Shown: positions 16,014 to 24,476 of the stretch, in pieces
How the letters are laid out: each line of letters starts with the position of its first letter
Position numbering within the stretch: position 1 is the stretch's first letter
Assembly: GCA_964591275.1 (NCBI GenBank)
Contig: CAZQAE010000039.1
Location: 1 to 50,228, forward strand
Reading direction: 5' to 3'
From: G963674685 sp964591275
Lineage (GTDB): Bacteria > Lernaellota > Lernaellaia > JACKCT01
DNA length: 50,228 bases
The notes under the pieces: generated by a model
What the model saw: the letters and a program-made list of their open reading frames with translations, nothing else
What the model was told of the DNA's origin: nothing
Database searches by the model: none
Translations under genes and position numbers: made by a program

Positions 16014-16700
16014 CTATCTTTGTCGAGGCGGAAGTTTGGGTCCCAGAAGACCGCCGAAAGCCGAGGCGTTGTGCGTTTGCATGAACAGACGCCCCTTCCC
16101 GTAAAACTCGGTGACGAGTCCTTCGCCCGAAAGCAGCGTGGCTTTAAGGCCGCCGACTTTTTTTATCTTGTATTCCAGCGTATCCTCAAAGGCGACGATG
16201 TGGCCCGTGTCCACGATAAATGAACCGTCGATCTCTTTGCAGAAGATGCCCCCGAAGCTGTTGAGCAAAAGCTCGCCGCTGCCGCTGAACTGGATCCAGA
16301 AAAGCGATTCGCCGGCAAACAGGCTTTTCATTCCGCCGAATTGCGTGTCCATGGACAAGCCCTCGGAGCAGGCCATGAAGCTTGAACTTTGGACCACCAG
16401 ATTCGTTGTGCCGTCGAGGGTGATGTGCTCGACATCGCCGATAAGCGTTGGCGCGAAGCTGACGTGCCCCCCGGTCGAAGAAGTGAATTTGTTGAGAAAA
16501 AAGCTCTCGCCTGTCAGCATGCGCTTGAGGCCCTTGAGCAGGCCGCCGGCGCCGCCGCCGGTTGACATGGTGCTGGTCGTGACAGTGATGTCGGTTGTCA
16601 TGCTCACCATTGCGCCGCCTTCGGATATAACGCTTTCGCCCAGTTCGAGGTGAACGTCGGCGATGGCGTAAGCCGGACGGTTTTGAATCTCGATTTTCAT
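16014..16700 (-). CDS. AIM24/TIGR00266 family protein, copy 2 of tandem triplet
   Basis: The product is 228 residues from the ATG at 16700, preceded by GGAGGAGG. The start gives MKIEIQNRPAYAIADV, which aligns with the first residues of the other two copies; an upstream in-frame ATG would add an unrelated 16 residues. It shows GESVISEGGAMVSM, a Gly-rich GGGAGGLLKGLKRML stretch, SLFWIQFSGSGEL, YIVDTGHIVAFED and LSGEGLV. It is the most divergent copy, with threonine/serine-rich and glycine-rich segments near residues 35-60. Three non-identical copies may form a hetero-oligomeric assembly; that is inference. Confidence 0.9.
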   Translation of the reverse strand: MKIEIQNRPAYAIADVHLELGESVISEGGAMVSMTTDITVTTSTMSTGGGAGGLLKGLKRMLTGESFFLNKFTSSTGGHVSFAPTLIGDVEHITLDGTTNLVVQSSSFMACSEGLSMDTQFGGMKSLFAGESLFWIQFSGSGELLLNSFGGIFCKEIDGSFIVDTGHIVAFEDTLEYKIKKVGGLKATLLSGEGLVTEFYGKGRLFMQTHNASAFGGLLGPKLPPRQR

Positions 16701-16716
16701 ATTAGCCTCCTCCTTC

Positions 16717-17382
16717 CTAACTCGGCAGCATGGGTGTGATCCAGCCAAGCAGGGAGGAAATCGTGCGGCTTTGGATATAGAGTTTGCCCTGGCCGCTGAA
16801 TTTCATGACGAAACCCTCGCCGGAAAGCAGCATGGATTTCAGTCCTCCGACCTTCTTGACCTTGAACTTCAAACCATCTTCAAAAGCGACGATGTGGCCG
16901 GTATCAACGATGTACTCGCCGTCCACGTCGATTTCGGTGATGTTGCCGTAGGCGTTGAACCACAGGTCGCCCTGTCCGCCCATTTTCAGTAAAAAGAGCC
17001 CCTCGCCGCTGATCATCGATTTCAGGCCGCCATACGCCGTTTTCATGGAAATGTCCGGCGAGCCGGCCAGAAAAGCCGAGGCCTGCAGGATCATGGGCTT
17101 GCCATTTTCCAATGTGACGTGCCGGATTTCACCCGGCTTCGATGGCGATAAAATGAGTTGTCCCGCTTCGCCGTCCGGAGTGTAGGTGTTTTGGAAAACA
17201 CTTTCGCCGCCCAAAAACTTCCGGATCAGCGCGCGAATGAATCCACCGTAAACCTTTGTCGTAATCTTCATGTTCGACGACATGCCGGCCATGGCTCCGG
17301 CTTCGGTTCGGATTTTTTCACCCGGCTCAAGATCGAGAAACAGGCTGGCGAAAGAAGGACCGTGCTTGATTTCCTGTTTCAC
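16717..17382 (-). CDS. AIM24/TIGR00266 family protein, copy 1 of tandem triplet
   Basis: The GTG at 17382 is chosen as start: GGAGGGAGG lies six bases before it, and the resulting MKQEIKHGPSFA aligns with MKYELTGKPDYA and MKIEIQNRPAYA of the two sister copies. An ATG nine codons upstream overlaps that ribosome site and is unlikely. The product is 221 residues, with GEKIRTEAGAMAGM, FLGGESVFQNTY, GEGLFLLKMGGQGDLW, YIVDTGHIVAFEDG and LSGEGFVMKFSGQGK. It is the promoter-proximal gene of the triplet. Function is unknown, as for the whole family. Confidence 0.9.
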   Translation of the reverse strand: MKQEIKHGPSFASLFLDLEPGEKIRTEAGAMAGMSSNMKITTKVYGGFIRALIRKFLGGESVFQNTYTPDGEAGQLILSPSKPGEIRHVTLENGKPMILQASAFLAGSPDISMKTAYGGLKSMISGEGLFLLKMGGQGDLWFNAYGNITEIDVDGEYIVDTGHIVAFEDGLKFKVKKVGGLKSMLLSGEGFVMKFSGQGKLYIQSRTISSLLGWITPMLPS

Positions 17383-17465
17383 AACAGGCCTCCCTCCTTC
17401 GATGCGCACTGGCGCGCTTTTTGTTGATTTGTTGTAAAAAGTGGTTGCTTTTGTCTCGTCATATT

Positions 17466-17494
17466 TTCATATCACAGACCCATTGACGGGTCAA
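17466..17494 (-). promoter_or_regulatory. Putative sigma-70-type promoter of the AIM24 triplet
   Basis: On the minus strand TTGACC (17494-17489) and TATGAA (17471-17466) are separated by 17 bp, about 84 bp upstream of the GTG at 17382. The -35 sits in a TTGAC/GTCAA inverted repeat. Confidence 0.5.
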
Positions 17495-17660
17495 CAAAGG
17501 TGAAAAAATTAAAAGTCATGAGCGGCCGCGTCGTTTTTTTTTGTCAAACAACAGATGGACAATGACGCGGTTCAGGCGCTATTGCGTCAATATGTGGGGT
17601 TGTGGTAAATTGCCCGTACAATTTAGCGTTTTTTTGCAGATGAATTTGGAGGAGGCAGTC

Positions 17661-18116
17661 ATGAAGATAGCAATTGGCTTCGACCATGGCGGGCTTAACT
17701 TGAGGGCCGTTGTGATCGAAAGGATTAAAGCCGCGAGCTTCGAGGTTCTGGACCTTGGTCCGCAGGTTGACGAAAAAGTGGATTATCCGGAATACGCGCA
17801 CAAGGTGGCAAGGGCCGTGAAAAGCGGCGAGGCTGTTCTCGGCGTTCTCGTGTGTGGCACGGGACTGGGGATGAGCATGGCGGCTAACCGTCACAAGGGA
17901 ATTAGGGCGGCGGTTTGCACCACCACGTATATGGCGAAGATGGCCCGCGCCCACAACGACGCCAACGTGCTGTGCCTGGGCGGTCGCGTGATAGGCACGG
18001 GACTGGCGACGGATATCCTCGATTCGTTTATCGCCATTTCTTTTGAAGGTGGTCGTCACGCAAAGCGCATCGAGATGATTGACCAGCAGAAACGATCCGG
18101 CGAACAGGCATCCTAG
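17661..18116 (+). CDS. rpiB: Ribose 5-phosphate isomerase B
   Basis: The product is 151 residues, the normal RpiB length, when started at ATG 17661, which follows a strong GGAGGAGG; upstream in-frame codons would add 40 unrelated residues. MKIAIGFDHGG opens the fold, Cys65 in VCGTGLGMSMAANR is the catalytic base of the Cys-type enzymes, and His98 in ARAHNDANVL is the ring-opening residue. It interconverts ribose 5-phosphate and ribulose 5-phosphate in the pentose phosphate pathway, supplying the sugar used by nucleotide and riboflavin synthesis. It heads the rpiB-nrdR-ribD-ribE series; glyA, often found between rpiB and nrdR in proteobacteria, is absent. Confidence 0.95.
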   Translation: MKIAIGFDHGGLNLRAVVIERIKAASFEVLDLGPQVDEKVDYPEYAHKVARAVKSGEAVLGVLVCGTGLGMSMAANRHKGIRAAVCTTTYMAKMARAHNDANVLCLGGRVIGTGLATDILDSFIAISFEGGRHAKRIEMIDQQKRSGEQAS

Positions 18117-18154
18117 CCTGCTTTGACGTTAGGAAGGTATCGACATTCGGTGAC

Positions 18155-18189
18155 TCGATTGCCGTTTTGATGGTTTCGATTGCCGTTTT
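18155..18189. repeat. 14-bp direct repeat with 21-bp period upstream of nrdR
   Basis: TCGATTGCCGTTTT occurs at 18155-18168 and again at 18176-18189. The period of 21 bp equals two helical turns, so both copies face the same side of the DNA, as expected for a tandem operator. It lies 33 bp before the nrdR start. Confidence 0.5.
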
Positions 18190-18221
18190 ATGGAAATAGT
18201 TTTTTTGAAAGGCGGACAACA

Positions 18222-18764
18222 ATGAAATGCCCCTGGTGCCAGGCGCTTGAAAATCGCGTTATGGACTCCCGCTATCGAGAAGGCGGCGCCGTCATTCGCC
18301 GTCGGCGCAAATGCATGGCCTGTAACCGACGCTTTACGACCTATGAGAGAGTCGGCGAGATATTTCCATGGATCGTGAAAAAGGATGGGCGGCGGGAAAA
18401 TTATTCGCGAGAGAAAGTCATTTCAGGGATTTGGAAGGCTTGCGAAAAGCTTCCAGTATCGCGAGAACAGATGGACGAGGTCGTCAGCAAAATCGAGATT
18501 CACCTGTGCGAACTGGGCGAAAAGGAGGTGACCGTCAGCGTCGTGGGCGATCTGGTCATGATGCACCTTCGCGATCTGCATCAAGTGGCCTACGTGCGCT
18601 TTGCTTCCGTATACCGCACTTTCAACGACCTGGACGATTTCATGGATGAACTCAAAGGTCTGCTGAAAAAGAAGAAGCCGGTCGCAGTCAAGGTGAAAAC
18701 AAAGCCGAAAGCCGTGAAAAAGGTGAAAGTAAAAACAAAGGCCAAAAGCAAGAAGAAAACCTGA
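18222..18764 (+). CDS. nrdR: Transcriptional repressor NrdR with Lys-rich C-terminal tail
   Basis: The start is ATG 18222, giving MKCPWCQ as in all NrdR proteins; the product is 180 residues. The zinc ribbon uses C3/C6 and C31/C34, with the basic RRRRKCMAC and TTYER segments. The ATP-cone (about 49-139) binds ATP or dATP and tunes repression of ribonucleotide reductase genes at NrdR boxes. Typical NrdR proteins are about 150 residues. Here an extra tail of about 30 residues is almost all Lys, Val, Thr, Pro and Ala, which could add non-specific DNA affinity. It sits 17 bp before ribD and shares a transcript with it. No NrdR-box pair was recognised at its own promoter; a 21-bp-period repeat is there instead. 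Confidence 0.95.
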   Translation: MKCPWCQALENRVMDSRYREGGAVIRRRRKCMACNRRFTTYERVGEIFPWIVKKDGRRENYSREKVISGIWKACEKLPVSREQMDEVVSKIEIHLCELGEKEVTVSVVGDLVMMHLRDLHQVAYVRFASVYRTFNDLDDFMDELKGLLKKKKPVAVKVKTKPKAVKKVKVKTKAKSKKKT

Positions 18765-18781
18765 TAACCTCATTCAATCGT

Positions 18782-19912
18782 ATGACTTTTCCAAATCTGG
18801 ATTATACGGCGCTTATGCGCCTTGCCCTTCGCCTTGCAAAAAAAGGGGAGGGGTTCGTCCATCCGAATCCGCTCGTGGGAGCTGTTTTGCTCAAAGACGG
18901 ACGGGTCGTTGCGCAAGGTTGGCATCACGGCGCGGGGCAGGATCATGCTGAGGTGGATTGCATAAAAAAAGCCCGTCGCAAAGGTGTGGATTTTCACGAT
19001 ACGACGATGGTCGTGACCCTTGAACCCTGTGCCCACTTTGGAAAGACTCCACCGTGTGTGGAAGCTATCGTCAGGCAAGGCATTCCCCGCGTGGTTGTTG
19101 GCATGATCGACCCCAATCCCCGTGTGGCAGGACGTGGTTTGGCCTATCTGCGTGAGCGTGGTGTTGAGATCATGGATCACGTGGAGGCGTCGCAGTGTGA
19201 GGCGATCAACCGTCCCTTTGTCAAATACATTACGCGCCGTCGTCCCTGGGTTGTGATAAAGGCGGCCATGACCCTCGACGGGAAAATTGCCACGCGAACG
19301 GGCAAATCCCAATGGATCAGTGGTCCCGAATCTCTTGTTTTCTCGCACAAACTCAGACATCTCAATCAGGCGATCATGATTGGCGCCCGGACGGTTCTCC
19401 TGGATGATCCTCAATTGACATGCCGCCTGAAAGGGCGGAAGAAAGTGTCACACCCCATTCGCATTGTTGTGGATGGCAGGCTTTCCATACCGCTCGATTC
19501 AAAAATCGCTAGCGGGGAGTTGCCGAGCGAAACAATTATTGCGACAACCTCCATGTCCGATCCTGGCAAGCGAAAGGCTTTGGAGGACAAGGGTTGTCGG
19601 CTCCTGGTTTTTGATTCAAAAGATGGTCGCATAGATTTCGACGACTTGGCGGCGGAACTGGCGCGCAATAAAATCGCCAGTTTGACAGTCGAGGGCGGCG
19701 CCGAAATTCTGGGGCAGTGCCTGGAATCGAAAATTGTTGATAAAGTATTTTTGATCATCGCGCCGAAAATATTCGGCGGAAAAAACGCGCCAGGGATAAT
19801 AGGCGGACTGGGCGTCGATGAGGTGCGCGACGCCTGGCGACTGCGCGAGATGAAGTTGCGTCGCTTGGGAGATGACATTCTCGTCGAAGGCGAAGTTGAT
19901 TTCAGTGGTTAG
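18782..19912 (+). CDS. ribD: Bifunctional riboflavin deaminase/reductase RibD
   Basis: The product is 376 residues and starts at ATG 18782. The N-terminal deaminase (about 1-150) has the zinc site H55-A-E57 (HAEVD) and C83/C92 in LEPCAHFGKTPPC. The C-terminal reductase (about 155-374) begins RPWVVIKAAMTLDGKIAT and keeps GARTVLLDDPQLTCR and TVEGGAEILG. Together they carry out the second and third steps after GTP cyclohydrolase II. The gene is in one unit with nrdR and ribE. No FMN riboswitch can fit in the 17 bp before it. The length and domain order are standard. Confidence 0.96.
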   Translation: MTFPNLDYTALMRLALRLAKKGEGFVHPNPLVGAVLLKDGRVVAQGWHHGAGQDHAEVDCIKKARRKGVDFHDTTMVVTLEPCAHFGKTPPCVEAIVRQGIPRVVVGMIDPNPRVAGRGLAYLRERGVEIMDHVEASQCEAINRPFVKYITRRRPWVVIKAAMTLDGKIATRTGKSQWISGPESLVFSHKLRHLNQAIMIGARTVLLDDPQLTCRLKGRKKVSHPIRIVVDGRLSIPLDSKIASGELPSETIIATTSMSDPGKRKALEDKGCRLLVFDSKDGRIDFDDLAAELARNKIASLTVEGGAEILGQCLESKIVDKVFLIIAPKIFGGKNAPGIIGGLGVDEVRDAWRLREMKLRRLGDDILVEGEVDFSG

Positions 19913-19972
19913 TGGTCAAAGGAATGCGGGATGAATTCATACTTCATACTTTTTGGGGAGTGAGGGCAATTC

Positions 19973-20617
19973 ATGTTCACGGGACTTATTGAAGATGTTG
20001 GCGCGGTAAAAAGAATAACGCCGCAGGGAACGGGGCGGCGCCTTGTGGTGAAAACGGCCATCGACCTGGATGAGGTCGCCATCGGTGATTCTATCGCCGT
20101 GGACGGTTTCTGTCTGACAGTGGTGGAAAAAGGACGTGACGAGTTTTGCGTGGATGTCGGCCAGGAAACCCTTGCCAGCACCACCGTGGGCGAATGGAAA
20201 ATCGGCCGTCGCCTAAACCTGGAACGCGCCATGCGCCTGGGAGATCGTCTCGGGGGGCACCTCGTGGCGGGGCATGTGGACGGCGTGGGGATTGTCGAAA
20301 GAATTGAGCGCTCGCCTGACTTCATTGTGATTTACGTTCGGGCGCCGGAGAAAGTTTCAAAGTACATCATCGAAAAAGGTTCCGTGTGCGTCAGCGGGAT
20401 TAGCCTGACCGTCAACTCCGTGGCAGGCGACACTTTTTCCGTGGGCATCATCCCTCACACCGCGACCGGCACCAACATCCCGGACCTGCGCTCCGGCGAT
20501 AAAGTCAATCTCGAATCCGACATGATCGGCAAGTATGTCGAAAAATTCTTTTTGGCGACCAAAGGGCAGGGCGAAGGCGTTGTCACCGAGGAATTTCTTC
20601 TCAAACACGGATTTTAG
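19973..20617 (+). CDS. ribE: Riboflavin synthase alpha chain
   Basis: The product is 214 residues, the usual length, starting MFTGLIEDVG at ATG 19973 with a GGGGAG/GAGGG site upstream. Two lumazine-binding repeats are visible: one with GDSIAVDGFCLTV and LGGHLVAGHVDG, the other with KGSVCVSGISLTVN and GKYVEKF. It dismutates two dimethyl-ribityllumazine molecules to riboflavin. ribBA, ribH and nusB usually follow in proteobacteria, but here the series stops and the convergent asnB gene overlaps the last 4 bp. The remaining pathway genes must lie elsewhere. Confidence 0.96.
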   Translation: MFTGLIEDVGAVKRITPQGTGRRLVVKTAIDLDEVAIGDSIAVDGFCLTVVEKGRDEFCVDVGQETLASTTVGEWKIGRRLNLERAMRLGDRLGGHLVAGHVDGVGIVERIERSPDFIVIYVRAPEKVSKYIIEKGSVCVSGISLTVNSVAGDTFSVGIIPHTATGTNIPDLRSGDKVNLESDMIGKYVEKFFLATKGQGEGVVTEEFLLKHGF

Positions 20618-22425
20618 CGACTGATCGGCTGAAAGCTTTTTTTCACCCATAAATTCCACGTGGCCAAAAGAAGTATTTTTGCCGGGCGGCGCCAGACTTT
20701 GGCTTTGCCCGGACCGAACAGATACTCGACGCACTTTGTCGGATCGTATGGTCTTTGAGCGAATTGCGGCGGGTTTTCAATAATTTGGCGAAAGAAGTTC
20801 TCCACTTCCGGGTCGGCCAGAAATGTCGCATAAGGCGCCTGTAGACGGATTTTCCGGCGATTGGCGATCTTTTCAGGCAATCCTAAAATTTGCGCCGCGG
20901 CCTTTACGACCGGCTTGCCTCCGTTTTCGTCACAAAGAAGTTCGTCAGGAAGTCTTTGCGCCAGGGCCACCACCTCGTTGTCGAGAAATGGATAGCGCAT
21001 TTCAAGCGGCATTCGCATGCCGATGCGGTCATTTTTTTGAAGTATGTTTTGCGGCAGCGGTCCCAGTCTTTCGGTCGCCAGAAGAAAGGGCAATGCGCGA
21101 GGTCCAATATCGGCGGCGTCGGCAACCGATTGGGGCAGGGCGTCGCGAACGTCGCCCGCCGCATCCGCGAAGGGCGATGCGATAGCACGCAGTTCATCCG
21201 GCGAAAAGACCTGTACGAGTTCGAGATAGCGGTCGATGATGGAGGGAGCGTTTTTATACCGGGCCGGGTCCAGGTGCGCATAGCCGGCGAAAAGTTCGTC
21301 GGCGCCGCCGCCCGACAGGGCGATTCGGATAGATTGGGCGGCTTCGCCGGTGAGAAAATACAGGGGTGGGGCGCTGATGCTCATGCTGGGCGTATCCAGC
21401 CACCCGACAATTTCAGCGAAATCTTCCGTGAGACTTCGGCGGGCGACCTTGACTCGCCGGGTCGATCCTAAACCAAGATGACCCGTGATGGCATCCGCGG
21501 CTTCGAACTCGTTAAACACTTCCGAACTTTTCTCAAAACCCTGTTGGAAGTGATACCCGGCGAGGGGGCCGTCGCCGGAAAAACCGACTGTGAAAATAGG
21601 TTGATGGACATTTTGCTGTTTTAAAGTCGCTGCGATCAGGGCCGAATCGACGCCGCCGGAAAGGAAGAGTCCCTGCGTCGACTCGGCTGAAAGGCGACGT
21701 TTAACGGCTCTGTCCATCAGGTGCGCCAACTCTCGGGCGGCATCCTGGAGGTTCCCGTCGAAGTCCTGCGTGAGAGCCGGTTTGTAGAATCGGATGTGAC
21801 TGGTTTTGTTGCCATCGACAACCAGGGCGCATCCCGGCTCCAACTGACGGATTGCCGCGAAAGGCGTTTGCGGCGCCGCGAAAAAGCCCATGCGGAAAAA
21901 GTGCGAAACAGCCTGCTCATCAGGCGTATTGGGCAAAGAACCAAAGCCGCGCAATGTTCTTTGCTCCGACGCAAAAATAAATTCTGTTGCACGCGCGGCG
22001 TAGTGCAGGGGCAGAATTCCAGCCTGATCTCTTGCCAGCGTCAGGCGCTCGTTTTTCGCGTCCCATATGGCCAGGGCGAATTGTCCGTTGAGTTCGGGCA
22101 GCATCGCCGGCCCGATTTTTTCAAAGAGCCTCGGCAGCAGCGCCGTATCGCCTTTTTGGCCAGGCAGATCATATTTTTGAGCCAACTCGCGCCAGTTGAA
22201 TATTTCACCGTTCCAAACAATGGTGATATGGCGATAAGAGGAAGGCTGTCGGCCACCCGCGATGTCCTCCAGCGCGAAACGATGCGCCATCAGTCCGGCG
22301 CGGCCAAGTATAATATGACCGGATTCATCCGGGCCGCGATGTTGAAACGCTTCTCCCAGTGCGAGCAGTTCATTTTCTTGAACCACACTGGCGTCACGAT
22401 GGATTATTCCTGCTATTCCGCACAT
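20614..22425 (-). CDS. asnB: Asparagine synthase (glutamine-hydrolysing)
   Basis: The start is ATG 22425, since mature AsnB must begin Met-Cys-Gly-Ile (MCGIAGI) with Cys2 as the glutaminase nucleophile; an in-frame codon five residues upstream would bury it. GGGTGA precedes. The product is 603 residues. The glutaminase domain has HRGPDESG, NGEIFNW and GDT; the synthetase domain has the PP-loop SGGVDS at 256-261. It makes Asn from Asp, ATP and Gln, or a related amidation; in many genomes such AsnB proteins sit with envelope-glycan genes. Next door on the opposite strand is a YbhN/LPG-synthase-type membrane protein, so a surface-modification role is possible. Confidence 0.9.
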   Translation of the reverse strand: MCGIAGIIHRDASVVQENELLALGEAFQHRGPDESGHIILGRAGLMAHRFALEDIAGGRQPSSYRHITIVWNGEIFNWRELAQKYDLPGQKGDTALLPRLFEKIGPAMLPELNGQFALAIWDAKNERLTLARDQAGILPLHYAARATEFIFASEQRTLRGFGSLPNTPDEQAVSHFFRMGFFAAPQTPFAAIRQLEPGCALVVDGNKTSHIRFYKPALTQDFDGNLQDAARELAHLMDRAVKRRLSAESTQGLFLSGGVDSALIAATLKQQNVHQPIFTVGFSGDGPLAGYHFQQGFEKSSEVFNEFEAADAITGHLGLGSTRRVKVARRSLTEDFAEIVGWLDTPSMSISAPPLYFLTGEAAQSIRIALSGGGADELFAGYAHLDPARYKNAPSIIDRYLELVQVFSPDELRAIASPFADAAGDVRDALPQSVADAADIGPRALPFLLATERLGPLPQNILQKNDRIGMRMPLEMRYPFLDNEVVALAQRLPDELLCDENGGKPVVKAAAQILGLPEKIANRRKIRLQAPYATFLADPEVENFFRQIIENPPQFAQRPYDPTKCVEYLFGPGKAKVWRRPAKILLLATWNLWVKKSFQPISR

Positions 22426-22452
22426 TTGTTCACCCAACAAATTACGGCAGAC

Positions 22453-22481
22453 AACATAACCGCCTCGGAGATTATCAGCAA
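22453..22481 (-). promoter_or_regulatory. Putative asnB promoter
   Basis: On the minus strand TTGCTG (22481-22476) and TATGTT (22458-22453) are 17 bp apart, about 28 bp upstream of the asnB ATG. Confidence 0.4.
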
Positions 22482-22499
22482 CGCCTTAAAAGAGCGACC

Positions 22500-22528
22500 T
22501 TGACAGACAAAACGGGACATTCATTAAT
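22500..22528 (+). promoter_or_regulatory. Putative promoter of the YbhN-like membrane gene
   Basis: TTGACA (22500-22505) and ATTAAT (22523-22528) are 17 bp apart, about 34 bp before the TTG start at 22562. It lies back to back with the asnB promoter. Confidence 0.5.
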
Positions 22529-22561
22529 GCTGAGTGTAGAATTTTCTAATCGGGGAGTAAT

Positions 22562-23521
22562 TTGAAAATCGAAATTCGCAAAGTGCTGTGGTGGGCGCTT
22601 GGCGTTGTTGTGTCGGTTATTATTTTTGGGATTCTGATAAACCGCCTGGATGCGCAAGCAGTCATCAAGAATGCCATCGGCGTTTGGAAACTGCCCCTGG
22701 CGCTTTCGCTTTTCATATCTCTGGCCGCCAATCTCGGCCTTTCATCGTGGCAGTGGCGTACGGTGTATGATGAAATCGGCTACAGCATTCCCGTTGAAGA
22801 ACACGCTTTCGTTAAATTGGCCCTATATCCTTTACGGGCTGCGCTTCCATTACGTGCGGGCGACCTGGGGCGAGCTGTCTATTTGTCGGCTCAACATCGT
22901 GTGCCCGTGGCTCTTGGCGTGGCGACTCATGGGCTGATTCTGATCGTCAACACGACCATTCTGCTTTACCTTTCCGTCATTGGATTTCTCGGAGCCGGAC
23001 ACATAATGCTTTCGGCGATGGCCTTTACTCTCTTTGGCGGAATCATCATCGGAGTCGTCATTGGGCGAAATTATCTCGTCAGTGCGCAGACCACGGAAGC
23101 AAAACGCGCCGGATGGTTCGAGCGGCAGTTGTATAAAATGCGACCCGTGGCCGACCTTTCTTTAAATTCTCTGTTGCCGATCACGCTGCTGGGCCTGGTG
23201 ACGCTTTTAGCTCAGATCGTCAGCTTCAGTTTGATTGCCACCGCATTGGATGTGCCGATTCCCCCTGAGAAGATTTTCACCTACACGCCGATCATCATGT
23301 TGGCCGGGAGCCTGCCATTTACCTTTATGGGATTGGGCGTTCGGGAGTGGACGACCATCAGGCTTTTCGCGCCTTTTGCCGGACCGGAAACATTGCTGTC
23401 GTTGGGGGTTCTGTTCAGTGTTATCGATCAGTTGATTTTTGCATTTATCGGCCTGATCATGCTGCCGCCATTTATTAAGGCATGCCGGATTAAGGACTGG
23501 CCGGGCGTCAAGGAGTGGTGA
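22562..23521 (+). CDS. LPG-synthase transmembrane (YbhN/UPF0104) family protein
   Basis: The product is 319 residues from a TTG preceded by GGGGAG. It has about seven to eight membrane segments and family landmarks: LPLRAGDLGRAVYLSAQ, the GVATHGLILIV helix and the late PFTFMGLGVREWTTI motif near 258-272. This family is the flippase-like membrane part of MprF/AglD proteins; stand-alone members are thought to move lipid-linked substrates, mostly unproven. It lacks the lysyl-transferase domain of full MprF. It is followed after 75 bp by a small membrane protein with which it may be co-transcribed. Confidence 0.8.
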   Translation: MKIEIRKVLWWALGVVVSVIIFGILINRLDAQAVIKNAIGVWKLPLALSLFISLAANLGLSSWQWRTVYDEIGYSIPVEEHAFVKLALYPLRAALPLRAGDLGRAVYLSAQHRVPVALGVATHGLILIVNTTILLYLSVIGFLGAGHIMLSAMAFTLFGGIIIGVVIGRNYLVSAQTTEAKRAGWFERQLYKMRPVADLSLNSLLPITLLGLVTLLAQIVSFSLIATALDVPIPPEKIFTYTPIIMLAGSLPFTFMGLGVREWTTIRLFAPFAGPETLLSLGVLFSVIDQLIFAFIGLIMLPPFIKACRIKDWPGVKEW

Positions 23522-23596
23522 TATCATCTGATTGTTGATAGAAAAGACTGTCGGTATCAGGATGAACGAGCAAAACAAAATTGCGGGAAGTTTCAA

Positions 23597-24238
23597 TTGC
23601 ACGCAAGGCATTACATTATTCTAACGGGCGTTTTGGTTGCGGCGATGATTGTCGTCCGCGTTGCAGTTGGCGGTTTTCATGAGGATCGCCTCGCGCGAAA
23701 CTATCTCGATGATGGGAATATCACTGAGGCTATCACCGCCTATGACCGGTCTATGCACTGGTATTTGCCGGGCAGTCCGACGGTCGCCAGAGCCGTGACA
23801 GGCCTGGAGGATATTGCGCGACGCGCCGAAAAGCAGGGCGACAACGAAACGGCTCTGCGCGCATGGCGGGTTTTGCGAAGCGGATTTTACGGCGCCAAAT
23901 GGATTGTTCAGCCGGGAAAAGACATCATTGCGCGGTGCGACAAAAACATTGCCCGCCTTGTCGCTCTAAAAGTTGCCGCCTCCAATTTGCAGGACCCGGA
24001 GGCCGGACGCAAAGCTTATGAAAAAGAAATGGCAATTCTGACAAAGAAAGTTGGTCCGAGCGTTGCCTGGTCGCTGGCGGCGTTAGCCGGTTTTTTTGGC
24101 TGGATCATCTTCGCCGGGTTGTTTATTTTCAAGGCCTTTGGGAAAAACCGTGAGTTTTACCGACGTCCGGCCTTGATATACGGACTTCTTTTTCTCGCCG
24201 CGTACGCCTTGTGGATGGTCGCTTTGTCTCAGGCATGA
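23597..24238 (+). CDS. Membrane protein with TPR-like periplasmic region
   Basis: The product is 213 residues from a TTG with GGGAAG eight bases upstream. One N-terminal membrane helix (about 5-25) is followed by a helical soluble stretch (about 30-150, including NYLDDGNITEAITAYDRSM, a TPR-like repeat, and LEDIARRAEKQGDNETALRA) and then two C-terminal helices (about 155-178 and 190-211). I do not recognise a named family. The topology suggests an envelope assembly or scaffold role, and the upstream YbhN-like gene is its likely partner. An ATG about 35 bp upstream is out of frame. Confidence 0.65.
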   Translation: MHARHYIILTGVLVAAMIVVRVAVGGFHEDRLARNYLDDGNITEAITAYDRSMHWYLPGSPTVARAVTGLEDIARRAEKQGDNETALRAWRVLRSGFYGAKWIVQPGKDIIARCDKNIARLVALKVAASNLQDPEAGRKAYEKEMAILTKKVGPSVAWSLAALAGFFGWIIFAGLFIFKAFGKNREFYRRPALIYGLLFLAAYALWMVALSQA

Positions 24239-24310
24239 GCTTTCGTCAGCGTAGTGGCCTTGAACTCGGCGCGTGCCCCTTACAAAAAGAAACACTGAAT
24301 TTCAGTTCGT

Positions 24311-24337
24311 AATGATTTTGGATTAGCCGGAATCATT
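24311..24337 (+). terminator. Possible terminator after the TPR-like membrane gene
   Basis: AATGATT and AATCATT pair across a 13-nt loop, then a T-rich run follows (GTTTCTTTCTTTT). The stem is short and AT-rich. Confidence 0.35.
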
Positions 24338-24476
24338 GTTTCTTTCTTTTGTCGTTTCTTTAGAAAATTTCGGAAGTTGGGTAATGTAATATTACTTTTT
24401 GTTCGACGGGCTTTTAGTCGCGCGATGAAGCCGAATTCCTCCTTATTTCCTTCCCTATCAACCTTTAAAATGCGAA

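Noticed and set aside
17518..17546. GCGGCCGC followed by a T-run as a terminator
   Set aside because: The palindrome has no room for a loop, and it lies between divergent gene starts rather than after a gene.
18764..18782. FMN riboswitch before ribD
   Set aside because: Only 17 bp separate nrdR and ribD, so no leader can fit, and none is seen before ribE in its 60-bp gap.
20890..21471. Plus-strand frames within asnB
   Set aside because: They lie opposite a clear asparagine synthase and show no family features.
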